From assembly GCA_031002005.1 (NCBI GenBank), contig CM061919.1, positions 19,787,687 to 19,851,686 on the forward strand: a stretch of DNA of 64,000 nt, read 5' to 3'. How positions within the stretch are numbered: the first letter of the stretch is position 1; every line of letters starts with the position of its first letter. The notes under the pieces are model-generated. The model was not told the DNA's origin, did not search any database, and saw only the letters and a program-made list of their open reading frames with translations. Below are positions 11,018-21,175 of this stretch, piece after piece. The DNA comes from Vandiemenella viatica. Its lineage: Eukaryota; Arthropoda; Insecta; Orthoptera; Morabidae. Position numbers and translations under genes: made by a program.

Positions 11018-12050
11018 TTTTTTGGTCAGAAATCTTATTAATAAAAAAAACATATATGTGCCAACTTTCATAAAGATCTGTCAAATGGTGTCGATTGTAG
11101 CTTTTTAAAATGAAAATTGCCAAAAATCAAGGGGGTGGAAATGGGGAGAGGAGTTCAGTTTTTGCAAACCAAAAGTTGACATTATTTTTATCTTTGATTT
11201 ATAGTAAAATCTTGCTAAGTTCTATCTAAACCGGATAAAAATTGAGGTTGTGTATAAAAATTAAGAGGTTTAATGGGGAGATGGGGTGGTTTTTGGAGAC
11301 TTTTGGTCGGAAACTTTTTTCGTGAAAAAAATACATATAAGCACCAACTTTCATGGTAATCGGTCAAACGGTGGCGACTATAACTTTTTATAAAAAAAAC
11401 GTCAACAAAAATTAAGAGGGTGGAGAGGGGATGATCTTTGGCAGACCAAATGGTGACAGGATTTTTCTCTTTGTTTTAAAGAATACATGTGTAAAGTTTA
11501 GTCAAAATCAGATAAGAAATATAGGTTTATATAAAGTTAACGGGTGTAAAAAGAGATATGGCATGGTTTTTTAAATTTATTTTTTATTTGATTTATTATT
11601 ATTATTATTATTATTATTTGTCAGAAACCATCTCCATGAAAAAATTAAATGTATATTCCAACTTTAATGAAGACCAGTTAAATGGTGTCGACTGTAGCTG
11701 TGTTTAAAGAAAATTGGCAAAAATTAAGATAGTGAATAGGGGGAGAGTGGTTCAGTTTTTTAAACCAAAGTTGTCAGTATTTTTCTTTTATTTTGACTAT
11801 ACATGTACAAAGTTCCATCGGAATCGGATAAAAAATGTGGGTTTGTATAAAAATTAAGGGGTGGAAAGGTGTAGAAGGGGTGGTTTCTCAATTAAATTCA
11901 TATGGGATTACTTTGGAGATGTACCCCATCCACAAAAAAATTTTGACTTGAATCGGTTAAAAAATTGACGAAGATATCGCTAAACATGCATACAAAAAAA
12001 TACAGACGAATTGGGAACCTCCTCCTTTTTTGAAGTCGGTTAAAAAATAA
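11018..12050 (+). repeat. Degenerate tandem repeat (left arm) ending in GAAGTCGGTT motif
   Basis: Units of roughly 280-310 bp recur. The 'gtgtcga.tgtagctttt' block is at about 11090, 11373 and 11686, each followed by purine-rich 'aagggggtggaaatgggga'. The last 165 bp (11886-12050) form a distinct end, finishing in CCTCCTTTTTTGAAGTCGGT. The whole is present in inverted orientation at 12630-14970. No open frame of interest is present. Confidence 0.8.
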
Positions 12051-12467
12051 ATGAATGTGTGTTGTGTTAACTCCGTGTCTGAGACTACATTTCGAATCAC
12101 TGTAAACCTTGTGTCGGCGAGTCCAGAGGACTGTGTCCATTGACCCCTTCTCAATCGGTATCCTGCCCACTTAGACATCTTGATGACCCAAGTTCTTTAC
12201 ATCCGGGAAGTCATTTGTGGCACATGTGTCTTGGCTTCCAGTAGCGTACCTTCTTTCTCTGTGCAATCCACACCTGCACAACAATAACAGTAATGTGGTG
12301 AATATGTAGACCACCTCTCCGTAATTGAATATCACGGATTTTCTTTTTAATTCGTCTGTAATCATTAAAAACTTAGCTAGTTATGATGTCTACATGAGGC
12401 CAGATATTATTGTTGGCGTAATTGTTTTGATTTATGTGTCGGTGTTCGTTTCATTCATATTTTCTAC
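12051..12467. other. Unassigned spacer
   Basis: Between the LINE 3' end at 12468 and the left repeat arm I see no coding, repeat copy or RNA gene. The sequence has ordinary composition. Confidence 0.5.
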
Positions 12468-12629
12468 ATCTAAGTCTACATATATACTCTGCAATTCACA
12501 AAATTGTGGGTGGCAGAGGGTGCTTAGCACCAAAGCTAATCTCTTTGCTGTGCATTCCAATCCCTAATGGTACGAGGGAAAAAAGAATTCATATAAGAAT
12601 CAGTCCGGCACCTTATTTCTCTAATTAAC
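12468..12629 (-). repeat. CR1/Jockey-type LINE 3' end (displaced part 3)
   Basis: The minus strand translates to REIRCRTDSYMNSFFPRTIRDWN (motif split by position, about 12620-12555), the usual last residues of this LINE family, then a short 3' UTR with 'ggtgctaagcaccctctgccacccac'. The protein at 16141-16452 stops at RKDRKDKMK, just before this motif. The two pieces are therefore one LINE separated by the insertion 12630-16140. A similar tail is at 41300-41480. Confidence 0.8.
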
Positions 12630-14970
12630 CAACATCAAAAAAAAGGAGGAGGTTCTCAATTGTTTTTTTTTTGTAATGTATGTTTAGCGATATCTTTGCC
12701 AATTTTGAACCGATTGAAATGAAATTTTTTTGGTGTAAGGTATACCTCCAAAGAGGTCCCATATGAATTATTTTATTGAGAAACCACCCCTTCAACCCCC
12801 TTCAACCCACATCAACCCCTTAATTTTTATACAAATCCACATTTTTTATTCGATCTCGTTGAAACTTTGGACATATATAGCCAAAAATAAAGAGAAAAAT
12901 ACTGTCAGCTTTTGGTTTAAAAAAACTGAACCCCTCTCCCCCTATCCATCCCCTTGATTTTTGCCATTTTTCTTTATTCAAAGCTACAGTCGACATCATT
13001 TAACTGATCTTAATTAAAATTGGCAATTACGTGTTGATTTTCATGGAGAATGTTTCTGACTAAAAAATAAAAATAAAAAATCACCCCTCTCCCCTTTACA
13101 CCCCTTAATTTTAAAGAAACCTACATTTCTTTTCTGACTTTTATTAAATTTTGTCCATGCATACTTTAAAACAAAGAAAAAAATCCTGGTCTGCCAAAGC
13201 TCAACCCACTCCCTTCTTCCACCCCTTTAATTATTGTCAATGGTCTTCATAAAAAGCTACACTCGACACCGTTTGACCGATTATCATCAAAGTAGGCATA
13301 TAAATGTAATCTTTTCTGGAGAATCTGACCATAAAATAAGTAAATAAAAAACCACCCTCTCCCCTTTACACCCCTTAATTTTTATACGAACCCACATTTT
13401 TTATCCGATTTCGATGAAACTTTGGACATGTATAGTCAAAAATAAAGAGAAAAATACTGTCAACTTTTAGTTTGAAAAACTGAAGCCCTCTCCCCCTATC
13501 CACCCCTTAAATTTTTACCAATGTTCTTTATTCAAAGCTACAGTCGACACCATTTAACTGGTCTCAATTAAAGTTGGCATATACATGCAATTTTTCATGG
13601 AGAAGGTATCTGACCAAAAATAAATAAATAAATAAACTACCCCATGTCTCCCTTAACATCCCTTAATTTTACGGAAATCTATATTTCCTATCCGATTTTT
13701 ATTCAGCTTTGCCCATGTATACTTTTAAACAAAGAGAAAAATCCTGTCAATATTTGGTTTGCCAAAGCTCAACTCCTCTCCCTCCTTCAACCCCATTAAC
13801 TTTTGTCAATGTTCTTTATCCAGTTTAGACAGAACTTAGCAAATTTTTAATATAAAACAAAGAGAAAAATAATGCCAACTCTTGGTTTGCAAAAACTGAA
13901 CACCTCTCCCCGTTTCCACCCCTTTGATTTTTGTTAATTTCTTTTTAGAAAGCTACAGTCGACACCATTTGACCGATCTTTATGAAAGTTGGCACATATA
14001 TATACGTAATTTTTATGGATAAGATTTCTGACCAAAAAATCAAAAAAATACCCTAGCTCCCCTTCCCTTAATATTTGTACAAAACCCACATTTTAATTCG
14101 ATTCGGTGAAACTTCGTATGCGTATGCTTTAAAACAAATAGAAAAATAAAAATACTGTCCACATAACTTTCACAAAAACGCAAACCCTATCCCCCTTTCT
14201 ACACCTTTAATTACTGTCAATTTTCTTTACTGTCTCTTTCTGATATTGAAGGAAGTATGCACATGTATACTGCAAAACAAACGGAAAAATACTGTCTACA
14301 TTTGGTTTCGAGAGTCAAAACTCCGCTCCTTCCTTTCCATCCTTTAATCTACAGTTTCTATCCGATTCTGAAGGAAATTTGCACAAGTATACATTAAAAC
14401 ATACATAACAACTGTGTTTAAATTAGGTTGCAGAAGCCCAACCCCTCTTCCCTTCTACCCCCACCCCTCCTAATTTCTAATGTTCTTTATAGATATCCAC
14501 AGTTTTATCAGGTTTCCATGGAACACTGCACATGTATACCAAAAAACAAAGAAAAACATAGTGTCTACATTCTTTTTACAAAATCCTACTACTCACTCCC
14601 TTACTCCATTTAATTTTTGCAAATGTTATTTACACGAAGCTACCGTTTTTATCTGATTTCGATTGAAATTTGCACATGTATACTTTAAAACCTAAACAAA
14701 AATACTGCCCACACTAGATTTACAAAAACCATACTACTCTTTGTCTCCACACCCCATAATTGTTTTTTATACATACCTACAGTTTTATCTGACATCAATA
14801 GAAATTTACACACGTATACTTTATATCAACCAGAAAAGGCAGTCTACATTTGGTATACAAAAGCCCAATCTACCCTCTTCCCCTTTACCCTCAACCCTTT
14901 TAATTTCCAATGTTCTTTACAAAAATCCACAGTCAAAATCCCGTCAAAATCAATTTAGCTATTTTTAAGT
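12630..14970 (-). repeat. Degenerate pyrimidine-rich tandem repeat (right, inverted arm)
   Basis: This is an inverted counterpart of 11018-12050. It begins with the GGAGGAGGTTCTCAATTG end (12643-12660) and continues with repeated 'ccctctccccctatccaccccttaattttt' and 'agctacagtcgacaccattt' blocks. The latter are at about 12983, 13255, 13539 and 13953, so units are near 270-285 bp with half-unit structure. Conservation decays toward 14970. The + strand is strongly C+T rich in each unit. Confidence 0.8.
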
Positions 14971-15395
14971 CATGGCATAATATTTATAAAATAAATGTGT
15001 CATATTGTCTCAACTTGTACTTCAGATTTAAACTTGAATCCCAAGCTTTCACGGTGTGAAAACCAATTAAAAATCTATATTTTCTGTGTGATGCCGGAGC
15101 AAACAGATATATTCCAGAGACAGATTTCTGTATGTGGTATGTATTAATGCCCAGATGTTACATGTTTCGGTTATCGACTAGCAGTTTTAACAGATGTTAT
15201 TATACGATCGAAACATAGCTTTGACCAAAATTTAAACTGACAATCCTTAACACAATACTAAAATCACCACGTTCTGGAAGTTGTTTTGGTAAATAAAGAC
15301 AGAATTCTTCTTTGAAAGCAAGCGCTGTAATCCTTGAGCTACCCAATTCGCAAAATGAGAACTGCTGCGGCATATTTAAAAAAGGCAACAAACTA
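14971..15395. other. Unassigned spacer
   Basis: There is no convincing coding and no match elsewhere in the window. It lies between the decayed end of the tandem repeat and the palindromic element. Confidence 0.45.
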
Positions 15396-16140
15396 TAATA
15401 CCATTAAAAATTTAAAAATAAAATAATTGTTTAAAAAAAACATAAAAACCGCCTTCAACAAAAAAGAACTAAAAATTTTAAAATAACTTTCTACCTTGCG
15501 TAGGAGAAAGTAAATCTAAATGGACAATATTTTACATTACTGTCATTGAAATTTTTACATTAATTAGTTATTTTTGGAGTCGGTGCCAGCGAATGCAAGA
15601 AAAACAAAAAGATAAAAACAATAATGAGTAACAATTATACATAAAAAATCATGTTACTGCTTACCTATAATTAATGCTAGGAACATATGGATGATACGCC
15701 GATATTATACTAACTGTAAATCGTTTACTGCATGATGCCGCCTACCAACAGACACTGTAGGGCCAAAGATATACCTGGATGACCAATAATGCCATGCCAC
15801 AGATTAAAATACTGTTAATTTGTTTCCCTTAGCTGTCTCCCGCAATAACACTATCTGCTTCACGACATGCAGTAAAATATTGGTAATTTTTCTTTGTACT
15901 CCCCGTTTCGCCTCTAACAACAAAAGAATTTCAGTAATTCGATCTTCGCGATGTGACAGCTGGCACCGACTACAAAAATAACTAATTAATGTAAAAATTT
16001 CAATGACAGTAATGTAAAATATTGTCCACTTAGATTTACTTTCTCCTAAACAAGGTATAAAGTTATTTTAAAATTTTTAGTGCTTTTTTTGAAGGCGATT
16101 TTTATGTTTTTTTAAAAAACAATTATTTCATTTTATCTTT
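15396..16140. repeat. Palindromic element with about 170-200-bp inverted arms
   Basis: Left arm 15410-15605 and right arm 15967-16135 are inverted copies. Each runs from 'aaataattgttt' through 'catttagatttacttt'-like sequence to TTGGAGTCGGTGCCAG (or its complement). The 360-bp loop is present inverted at 10386-10750. It abuts the LINE coding piece at 16141. It encodes nothing visible, so it is a MITE or fold-back type repeat of unknown superfamily. Confidence 0.75.
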
Positions 16141-16452
16141 CCTGTCCTTCCGACTCAAATAGGTTGGTGGAAGAAGTATTTCACTACACTCTAAAGTGAA
16201 AGTGAGAGTACGCAAGTTTACCAATATGTTTAAACGAAACGTGTGTCGCCTATCTACCAGAGACTCCCAGCCTAGTCTACTAATCAGTTCTGTGAAGCAT
16301 TCATAAGGACTGTAGGAAGCGGTCACGAATCGAGCGGCTCTTCTCTGTACTTTCTCTATACTTTCGATCAACCCCTTACGAAACGGATCCCAAATGACAC
16401 AACAATAGTCCAAATGTGGATGCACTAGAGATTTGTAAACAATCTCCTTTGT
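16141..16452 (-). pseudogene. CR1/Jockey-type LINE ORF2 C-terminus (part 2)
   Basis: The open minus frame reads KEIVYKSLVHPHLDYCCVIW and then KVQRRAARFVTASYSPYECF, ending LSRKDRKDKMK. This is the conserved region after the reverse transcriptase in CR1/Jockey-group LINEs. Its upstream continuation is at 24818 onward (LRFMGSNLEKF), across the Penelope insertion. The word ATCTCCTTTGT at 16442-16452 is repeated at 24807-24817 as the target duplication. Confidence 0.85.
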
Positions 16453-16908
16453 AGATAACACTCTCGGGATTCTAACCGCGTCAAATAAAAGTCGATTGGC
16501 GACGTTTCGAGAGCCGGCACTGCTCCCATTGTCAAGCCCTGCTTAACTAACTAAAACTGCCTAGCGGTAGTCTCTTATATAGGGCTACCGGACGGGAGAG
16601 GAGGGGAACTCGCGCGGAGGGCGGGTCTGCTTGGTGACGTCATATTCCGGTTGTTGTTATGCCCAAATATGGTCCGTTCCCGTGTGTTTCGTAATTGTCT
16701 AATAACTGGCCTCCATGTTTGACTTATGTTAAGTCCTTGATCCCGATTTATCACATTGTTATTAACTCTGATTTCAATCGCCTCTTTCACGACACTATCC
16801 CAAAAATTATTAGCATGGCAGAGGCGTGTCGTCTTGTCAAAGCACGGCTCATGACAGTTTTCAAGGGCGTGCTCTCCTATAGCCGATTTTTCTTTCTGCC
16901 CCAACTTA
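16453..16908 (-). repeat. Inverted terminal segment of the PLE
   Basis: Reversed, this reads the end of the GIY-YIG protein (KEAIEIRVNNNVINRDQGLN), then GC-rich 3' sequence and 'gaaacgtcgcc...gttatct'. Only scattered mismatches separate it from 17788-18136. Because it keeps the continuous join 'ctaggc-agttttag', it shows the pre-insertion state of the LINE insertion at 18137. Confidence 0.9.
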
Positions 16909-16925
16909 GTGAACATTTTGACCAA

Positions 16926-18120
16926 AATCTCGTGGAATTATTCAGACACACGCTCACGTCGACGTATTTCGTGTACCAAGAAAAATATTACGAACAAACG
17001 GACGGCGTGGCCATCGGGTCCCCGTTATCCCCAGCGATTGCCGATTTTTACATGGAACATTTTGAGCATGTAGCTCTTGACGCGGCCCCTTTAAAGCTCA
17101 AATGTTTTTATAGATTTGTTGACGACACATTCCTCGTGTGGCCTCATGGGATACCAGCCCTATATGAATTTGTGAACTATCTCAACGACGTTCACCCCAA
17201 TATCAAGTTCACGATGGAAATCGAAAAAGATGGCGCACTTCCTTTTCTGGATGTATTAGTACGTCGAAAGCCGAACGGAAGGTTGGGGCACAGTGTTTAT
17301 AGAATACCCACACAAACTGATCGTTATCTAAACGCCCTTAGTTTTCATCACCCATCTCAGAAGCGCGGCGTACTGAATACGTTGGTCCACAGGGCAAAGG
17401 CGGTATCCGACAATCAGCATCTACAAGAAGAGCTGCGACACTTAGAACGCATATTTAGGGCCAATGGATATAGTTCCAAAGAAATTCGACATGCGATTAT
17501 CGGAAGAAGAAACAAAAACAAAACAGATGACAGGGAACGAGAAACCCCACGTGCCTTTTGGCCCTTCTGCGGAGCGGTGACATCAAAAATAGCCAGGCTG
17601 CTCAACAAGCAAGGCATCCGCTCCATCTTTCGGCCCCCGCCTAAAATCCGTCACTTATTACGAACCCCGAAAGATTGTATAAATCTCCGGGCCCCTGGAG
17701 TGTATAAAATTCCTTGTGAGTGTGGCTCTTCCTATATAGGACAGTGAGAACGATCGATGAAAGGCGCAAAGAGTATGTAAGATACTTTAAGTTGGGGCAG
17801 AAAGAAAAATCGGCTATAGTAGAGCACGCTCTTGAAAACTGTCATGAGCCGTGGTTTGACAAGACGACACGCCTCTGCCATGCTAATAATTTTTGGATAG
17901 TGTCGTGAAAGAGGCGATTGAAATCAGAGTTAATAACAATGTGATAAATCGGGATCAAGGACTTAACATAAGTCAAACATGGAGGCCAGTTATTAGACAA
18001 TTACGAAACACACGGGAACGGACCATATTTGGGCATAACAACAACCGGAACATGACGTCACCAAGCAGACCCGCCCTCCGCGCGAGTTCCCCTCCTCTCC
18101 CGTCCGGTAGCCCTATATAA
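16926..18120 (+). pseudogene. Penelope-like reverse transcriptase / GIY-YIG endonuclease, 5'-truncated
   Basis: The reverse transcriptase part starts in mid-domain and shows QTDGVAIGSPLSPAIADFYM, the catalytic FYRFVDDTFLVW (about 17107-17142), and LPFLDVLVRRKPNG. A linker follows (KRGVLNTLVHRA, and FWPFCGAVTSKIARLL), then the GIY-YIG start GVYKIPCECGSSYIGQ (17696-17745). A one-base shift at about 17746 continues it as TVRTIDERRKEYVRYFKLGQ, and a second shift near 17895 gives KEAIEIRVNNNVINRDQGLN. PLEs use the GIY-YIG enzyme to nick targets. The N-terminal reverse transcriptase motifs are absent (replaced by the inverted segment), and the two shifts inactivate it. Confidence 0.9.
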
Positions 18121-18181
18121 GAGACTACCGCTAGGCCCTCACCACTCGGAGACGGAGACACCTCACTCATGCCACCTCGCG

Positions 18182-19756
18182 ATGTCAGCGGCTGTTACAG
18201 ATGCTGACCTGTCGGCAGTCGACACAGCAGACGGTGACGACATCTTCATTGAGGGAAATCGCGAGCGAGACGGACATGTCTGCCGTTTCGACCTGAAGCG
18301 CTTTACGCCTAGCCTCGAGAGGTTGCTGTTCAAGAACTTCCTGGAAAAGAGTGAAAATGCTTCCTTTACTCTGTGGGTCATCAGTGCCGGCATGAAATAC
18401 GGCTGGTCCATTCCAAACAACTTCCTGGACTGTGCTGCTACTCTGGCCTTCCAAAACGAGGACCCAGACGTCGTGCTAATACACGATGATGCTGCGGCAA
18501 AAGGGCTCAAGCGCCCAGAGGCCCTAACGACCGTTCCATTGGTTCTCGCGGAGGATTTCTGCGCGAAGAAACTCTTCCGAAAGCTAAATGGAAAAAGAAA
18601 GAGGCTGCGCAGGAAGAAACAGTCAGCGGCAACAGAGGATTGGAAAGTGGCGGGAGACAAAAGTGTTGCCTCTACTTCCACAACGCTGCAGACTCCAGGG
18701 ACAGAGGCACCAGGCTTCAAAATCCCGGAGCCTCCAGCACAAACCAGCCCCCCGAGGGATGACGCAGCGGCAAACCAAGCAGCTCCAGCGTCGCCCACGC
18801 CAGAAGAGGAAGAGGAAGAGGAAGAGCCAGAACCAACCACGGAGCAGGGTCCTGTCCAACCCGTGGTGGCGGCTTATGAGGGAAACTGGGGCGGCCTGTA
18901 TGTTCAGCTCCTGCTGGCTACAGAGCTGCCTCTGTTCTGCTGGCCTGTCGAGGGAGGCCTGCAGATCCTGGCCTCATGCCCCGCCGACCTGATGAGGGCC
19001 ACCAGCCTGCTGAGTGACCAGGGCATCGGCTGCGACATGGTGCAGCCCAGCCCGCCGAGCCAACCGTCGCCTGTGGCCGTTTCAGCACTGCCGAGGGAGA
19101 GGGCTAGAAAGGCTGCCAAGAAGAGGCCTTCCCCGCCCGAACTCCGGCAGTGTTTTAACTGCCAGCTCCATGGTCACGAGGCAAAGGAGTGCAAAAACCG
19201 GCGCAGATGCACCAGATGTGGGGCTGACCATCGTGCCGCCGAATGTACCATAGACAGAGAGGAGGCTGTCTGCTGCAAATGCGGACTAAATCATGCAGCC
19301 TGCTTCTCTGGCTGTGAGAAGAAGAAGCAGCTCAGGGCAAAGTATCGCCCAAAAGCTGTCACGGGGCCCAGGAAAGCCCAGCAGGAGACCAGCTCCAGCA
19401 AGACACCCCACAGCGACCGACCGACGACAGCGCCCAGGCTCCATACGAGGGCCGGACCGCGTCGCCAAGACCAGCCCACGACGGCTACTGGGTTCAGAGA
19501 GTCGCTGTCGGGCGCTGACAGTGTACACATCGCCCGGAGCGATCCCCGGAAGAGGGGCTCGCCTTGGCTTTCGACGCCGAAATTTCCGAGTGGCTCTGCC
19601 ACCACGAAAAAAGCAAATGTCGCCAGACTGGTAAAGCAAAGCTGTCTGTCATTTGGTAGGATAAATACTGTGGAAAGCCACAGTGTTAGGGACTGCCGAG
19701 GTTTGAGGGTTTTACCGCCCCACGGCCCACTCTCTGAGTGGAACCCCCGGGCGTGA
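18182..19756 (+). CDS. LINE ORF1 / gag-like zinc-knuckle protein
   Basis: The frame is 524 residues from an ATG 45 bp inside the insertion. Visible: a distinctive N-terminal region (about 30-110) that I do not recognise, a strongly basic stretch (about 130-146, KRKRLRRKK), a Pro/Ala-rich linker with a run of Glu (about 208-216), a PRE_C2HC-like block (about 228-288), and three knuckles at about 324-378 (CFNCQLHGHEAKEC, CTRCGADHRAAEC, CCKCGLNHAACFSGC). ORF1 proteins of LINEs bind element RNA in cytoplasmic RNPs. The final 40-50 residues probably read into the 5' end of the nested Jockey element, so the true C-terminus is displaced. No ORF2 of this element is present. The frame is G+C-rich compared with its surroundings. 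Confidence 0.75.
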   Translation: MSAAVTDADLSAVDTADGDDIFIEGNRERDGHVCRFDLKRFTPSLERLLFKNFLEKSENASFTLWVISAGMKYGWSIPNNFLDCAATLAFQNEDPDVVLIHDDAAAKGLKRPEALTTVPLVLAEDFCAKKLFRKLNGKRKRLRRKKQSAATEDWKVAGDKSVASTSTTLQTPGTEAPGFKIPEPPAQTSPPRDDAAANQAAPASPTPEEEEEEEEPEPTTEQGPVQPVVAAYEGNWGGLYVQLLLATELPLFCWPVEGGLQILASCPADLMRATSLLSDQGIGCDMVQPSPPSQPSPVAVSALPRERARKAAKKRPSPPELRQCFNCQLHGHEAKECKNRRRCTRCGADHRAAECTIDREEAVCCKCGLNHAACFSGCEKKKQLRAKYRPKAVTGPRKAQQETSSSKTPHSDRPTTAPRLHTRAGPRRQDQPTTATGFRESLSGADSVHIARSDPRKRGSPWLSTPKFPSGSATTKKANVARLVKQSCLSFGRINTVESHSVRDCRGLRVLPPHGPLSEWNPRA

Positions 19757-19994
19757 GGTGTAGGGTTGTTACTGGTCTTGATACCTAACGGTGACAACGA
19801 AGGACCAGTGCAACATACCCCATAGTTAGCGAGATAGGCTAGGTGTAGGTTAGTAGTAAAAATTATTCCATCTATTGTTTCAATCTCCCAGACCGCCACG
19901 GAGCCCGCAAGGGCCACCGAGGCCATGACCACCCAACAGCCCCCAGCCCCAAGCCCCAAAGCGTCAGCGCTCTGAAGATCATGGTGCACTCGAC

Positions 19995-21080
19995 ATGGAG
20001 GCCGAAGATTCGACCTTTGTGCCGAATGTACCCACGGGGAACCGCTATGATCCCCTACAAGACCTTGACACTGCTGCACAAGATTCAGGAACGGACAGTC
20101 AAAGGCCCCAACAACCACGTGAGCCAAAGGTTCCCCCCATAATTGTGTATGAGACTGCAGGATATTCACACATTGTAAATGAATTTAAGAAGAAATTAAC
20201 TGGGCATCTGAACGTTGCTTACAAAGCATCGAGCATCAAGTATCAGACCTACAACCAAATAGATTATCTTGCCATGATATCTTACTTCAAGAAAAATAAC
20301 ATCCAGCACCATACTTACGAGTTGGACGGCCAGAAGAAGCCACTGAAAGTGGTAATGAGACAACTGCCCATAGACATGGATGTCGCTGAGATGAGGGACG
20401 AACTGGTCAGACAAAATTTCCCTGCAAATAGTGTATCACAGCTGACCAAATTTGACAAGGACAAGAATGAACGGGTACCAATGCCCCTATACATGATCAC
20501 ATTGGAAAATTCCGAAGAAGGGAAAAAAATCTATGACCTGCAAGCTTTCATGCATCTTAGGGTTAAGGTGGAAGTATACAGAACACCAGAAGGTCCCTCT
20601 CAGTGTCATCGCTGCCAGAGATTCGGTCATGGGCAGAAACATTGTAGAGTCAATCCTCGTTGTGTAAAATGCTCTGGGAAACACTTAACTAAAACATGTA
20701 ACAAAACAAAAGATGAACCACCTAAGTGTTCAAATTGTTTGGGTCAGCATCCCGCGAGCTACCGCGGGTGCCCCCAATACAAGAAAATTGTGCAGGCTAG
20801 AAATGCCAGGCTCCTAAAACAAAAGCAAGACGAGGAGAAGGAGAAGGCAGGAACCAACGAGACTCCCAACGTCTCAGACAGGCAGCAGTTTCCCTCCCTC
20901 CCGCCAAAGACAAACGCTTGGGACAAGCAGACCGACAACAATGAAAAGACAAAAATGACAAAACAGACCGCAAACAGGACAAAGACAAGACTGAAAATCA
21001 AGACAAAGCAGGAGGATTCGGTTCCGACCTTGCCGAGTTGGTCTCTTTCCTTAAAGAATTCGATTTCAGGAAGATGGTAG
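19995..21080 (+). CDS. Jockey ORF1 (gag-like nucleic-acid-binding protein)
   Basis: The frame is 361 residues. Residues about 110-180 fit the PRE_C2HC domain (HHTYELDGQKKPLKVVMRQL). Knuckles are at about 204-259: CHRCQRFGHGQKHC, CVKCSGKHLTKTC, CSNCLGQHPASYRGC. A charged Lys/Glu-rich tail follows. The annotated end (NSISGRW, stop 21078-21080) looks shifted. A second frame from about 21005 reads AELVSFLKEFDFRKMV, and a third reads TKFRTADNILEKGLILVQAA and ends NGETK over the ORF2 start. That pattern resembles the usual Jockey ORF1 C-terminus overlapping ORF2. So either two small indels near 21000-21085 damaged ORF1, or the assembly has errors there. Confidence 0.88.
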   Translation: MEAEDSTFVPNVPTGNRYDPLQDLDTAAQDSGTDSQRPQQPREPKVPPIIVYETAGYSHIVNEFKKKLTGHLNVAYKASSIKYQTYNQIDYLAMISYFKKNNIQHHTYELDGQKKPLKVVMRQLPIDMDVAEMRDELVRQNFPANSVSQLTKFDKDKNERVPMPLYMITLENSEEGKKIYDLQAFMHLRVKVEVYRTPEGPSQCHRCQRFGHGQKHCRVNPRCVKCSGKHLTKTCNKTKDEPPKCSNCLGQHPASYRGCPQYKKIVQARNARLLKQKQDEEKEKAGTNETPNVSDRQQFPSLPPKTNAWDKQTDNNEKTKMTKQTANRTKTRLKIKTKQEDSVPTLPSWSLSLKNSISGRW

Positions 21081-21175
21081 ACACGATGAAACCGTGCTTA
21101 CCAAATTCCGAACAGCCGACAATATCTTGGAAAAGGGATTAATTCTGGTACAGGCCGCCAGTGAATACTTCTGCA

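Noticed and set aside
12780..14970. CRISPR-like array
   Set aside because: The repeats are long, degenerate and not separated by unique spacers of constant size. The setting is eukaryotic.
16695..16925. First 77 codons of the plus frame that runs into the Penelope reverse transcriptase
   Set aside because: This stretch is the inverted terminal segment of the element read backwards. It is not the N-terminus of the reverse transcriptase.
18163..18840. Minus-strand 225-codon Ser-rich frame
   Set aside because: It is an antisense shadow of the plus-strand ORF1. The Ser runs mirror the Glu/Pro-rich linker.
19291..20169. Minus-strand 292-codon frame
   Set aside because: It overlaps the zinc-knuckle ORF1 end and the Jockey leader in antisense, has no motif, and reflects G+C-rich coding on the other strand.
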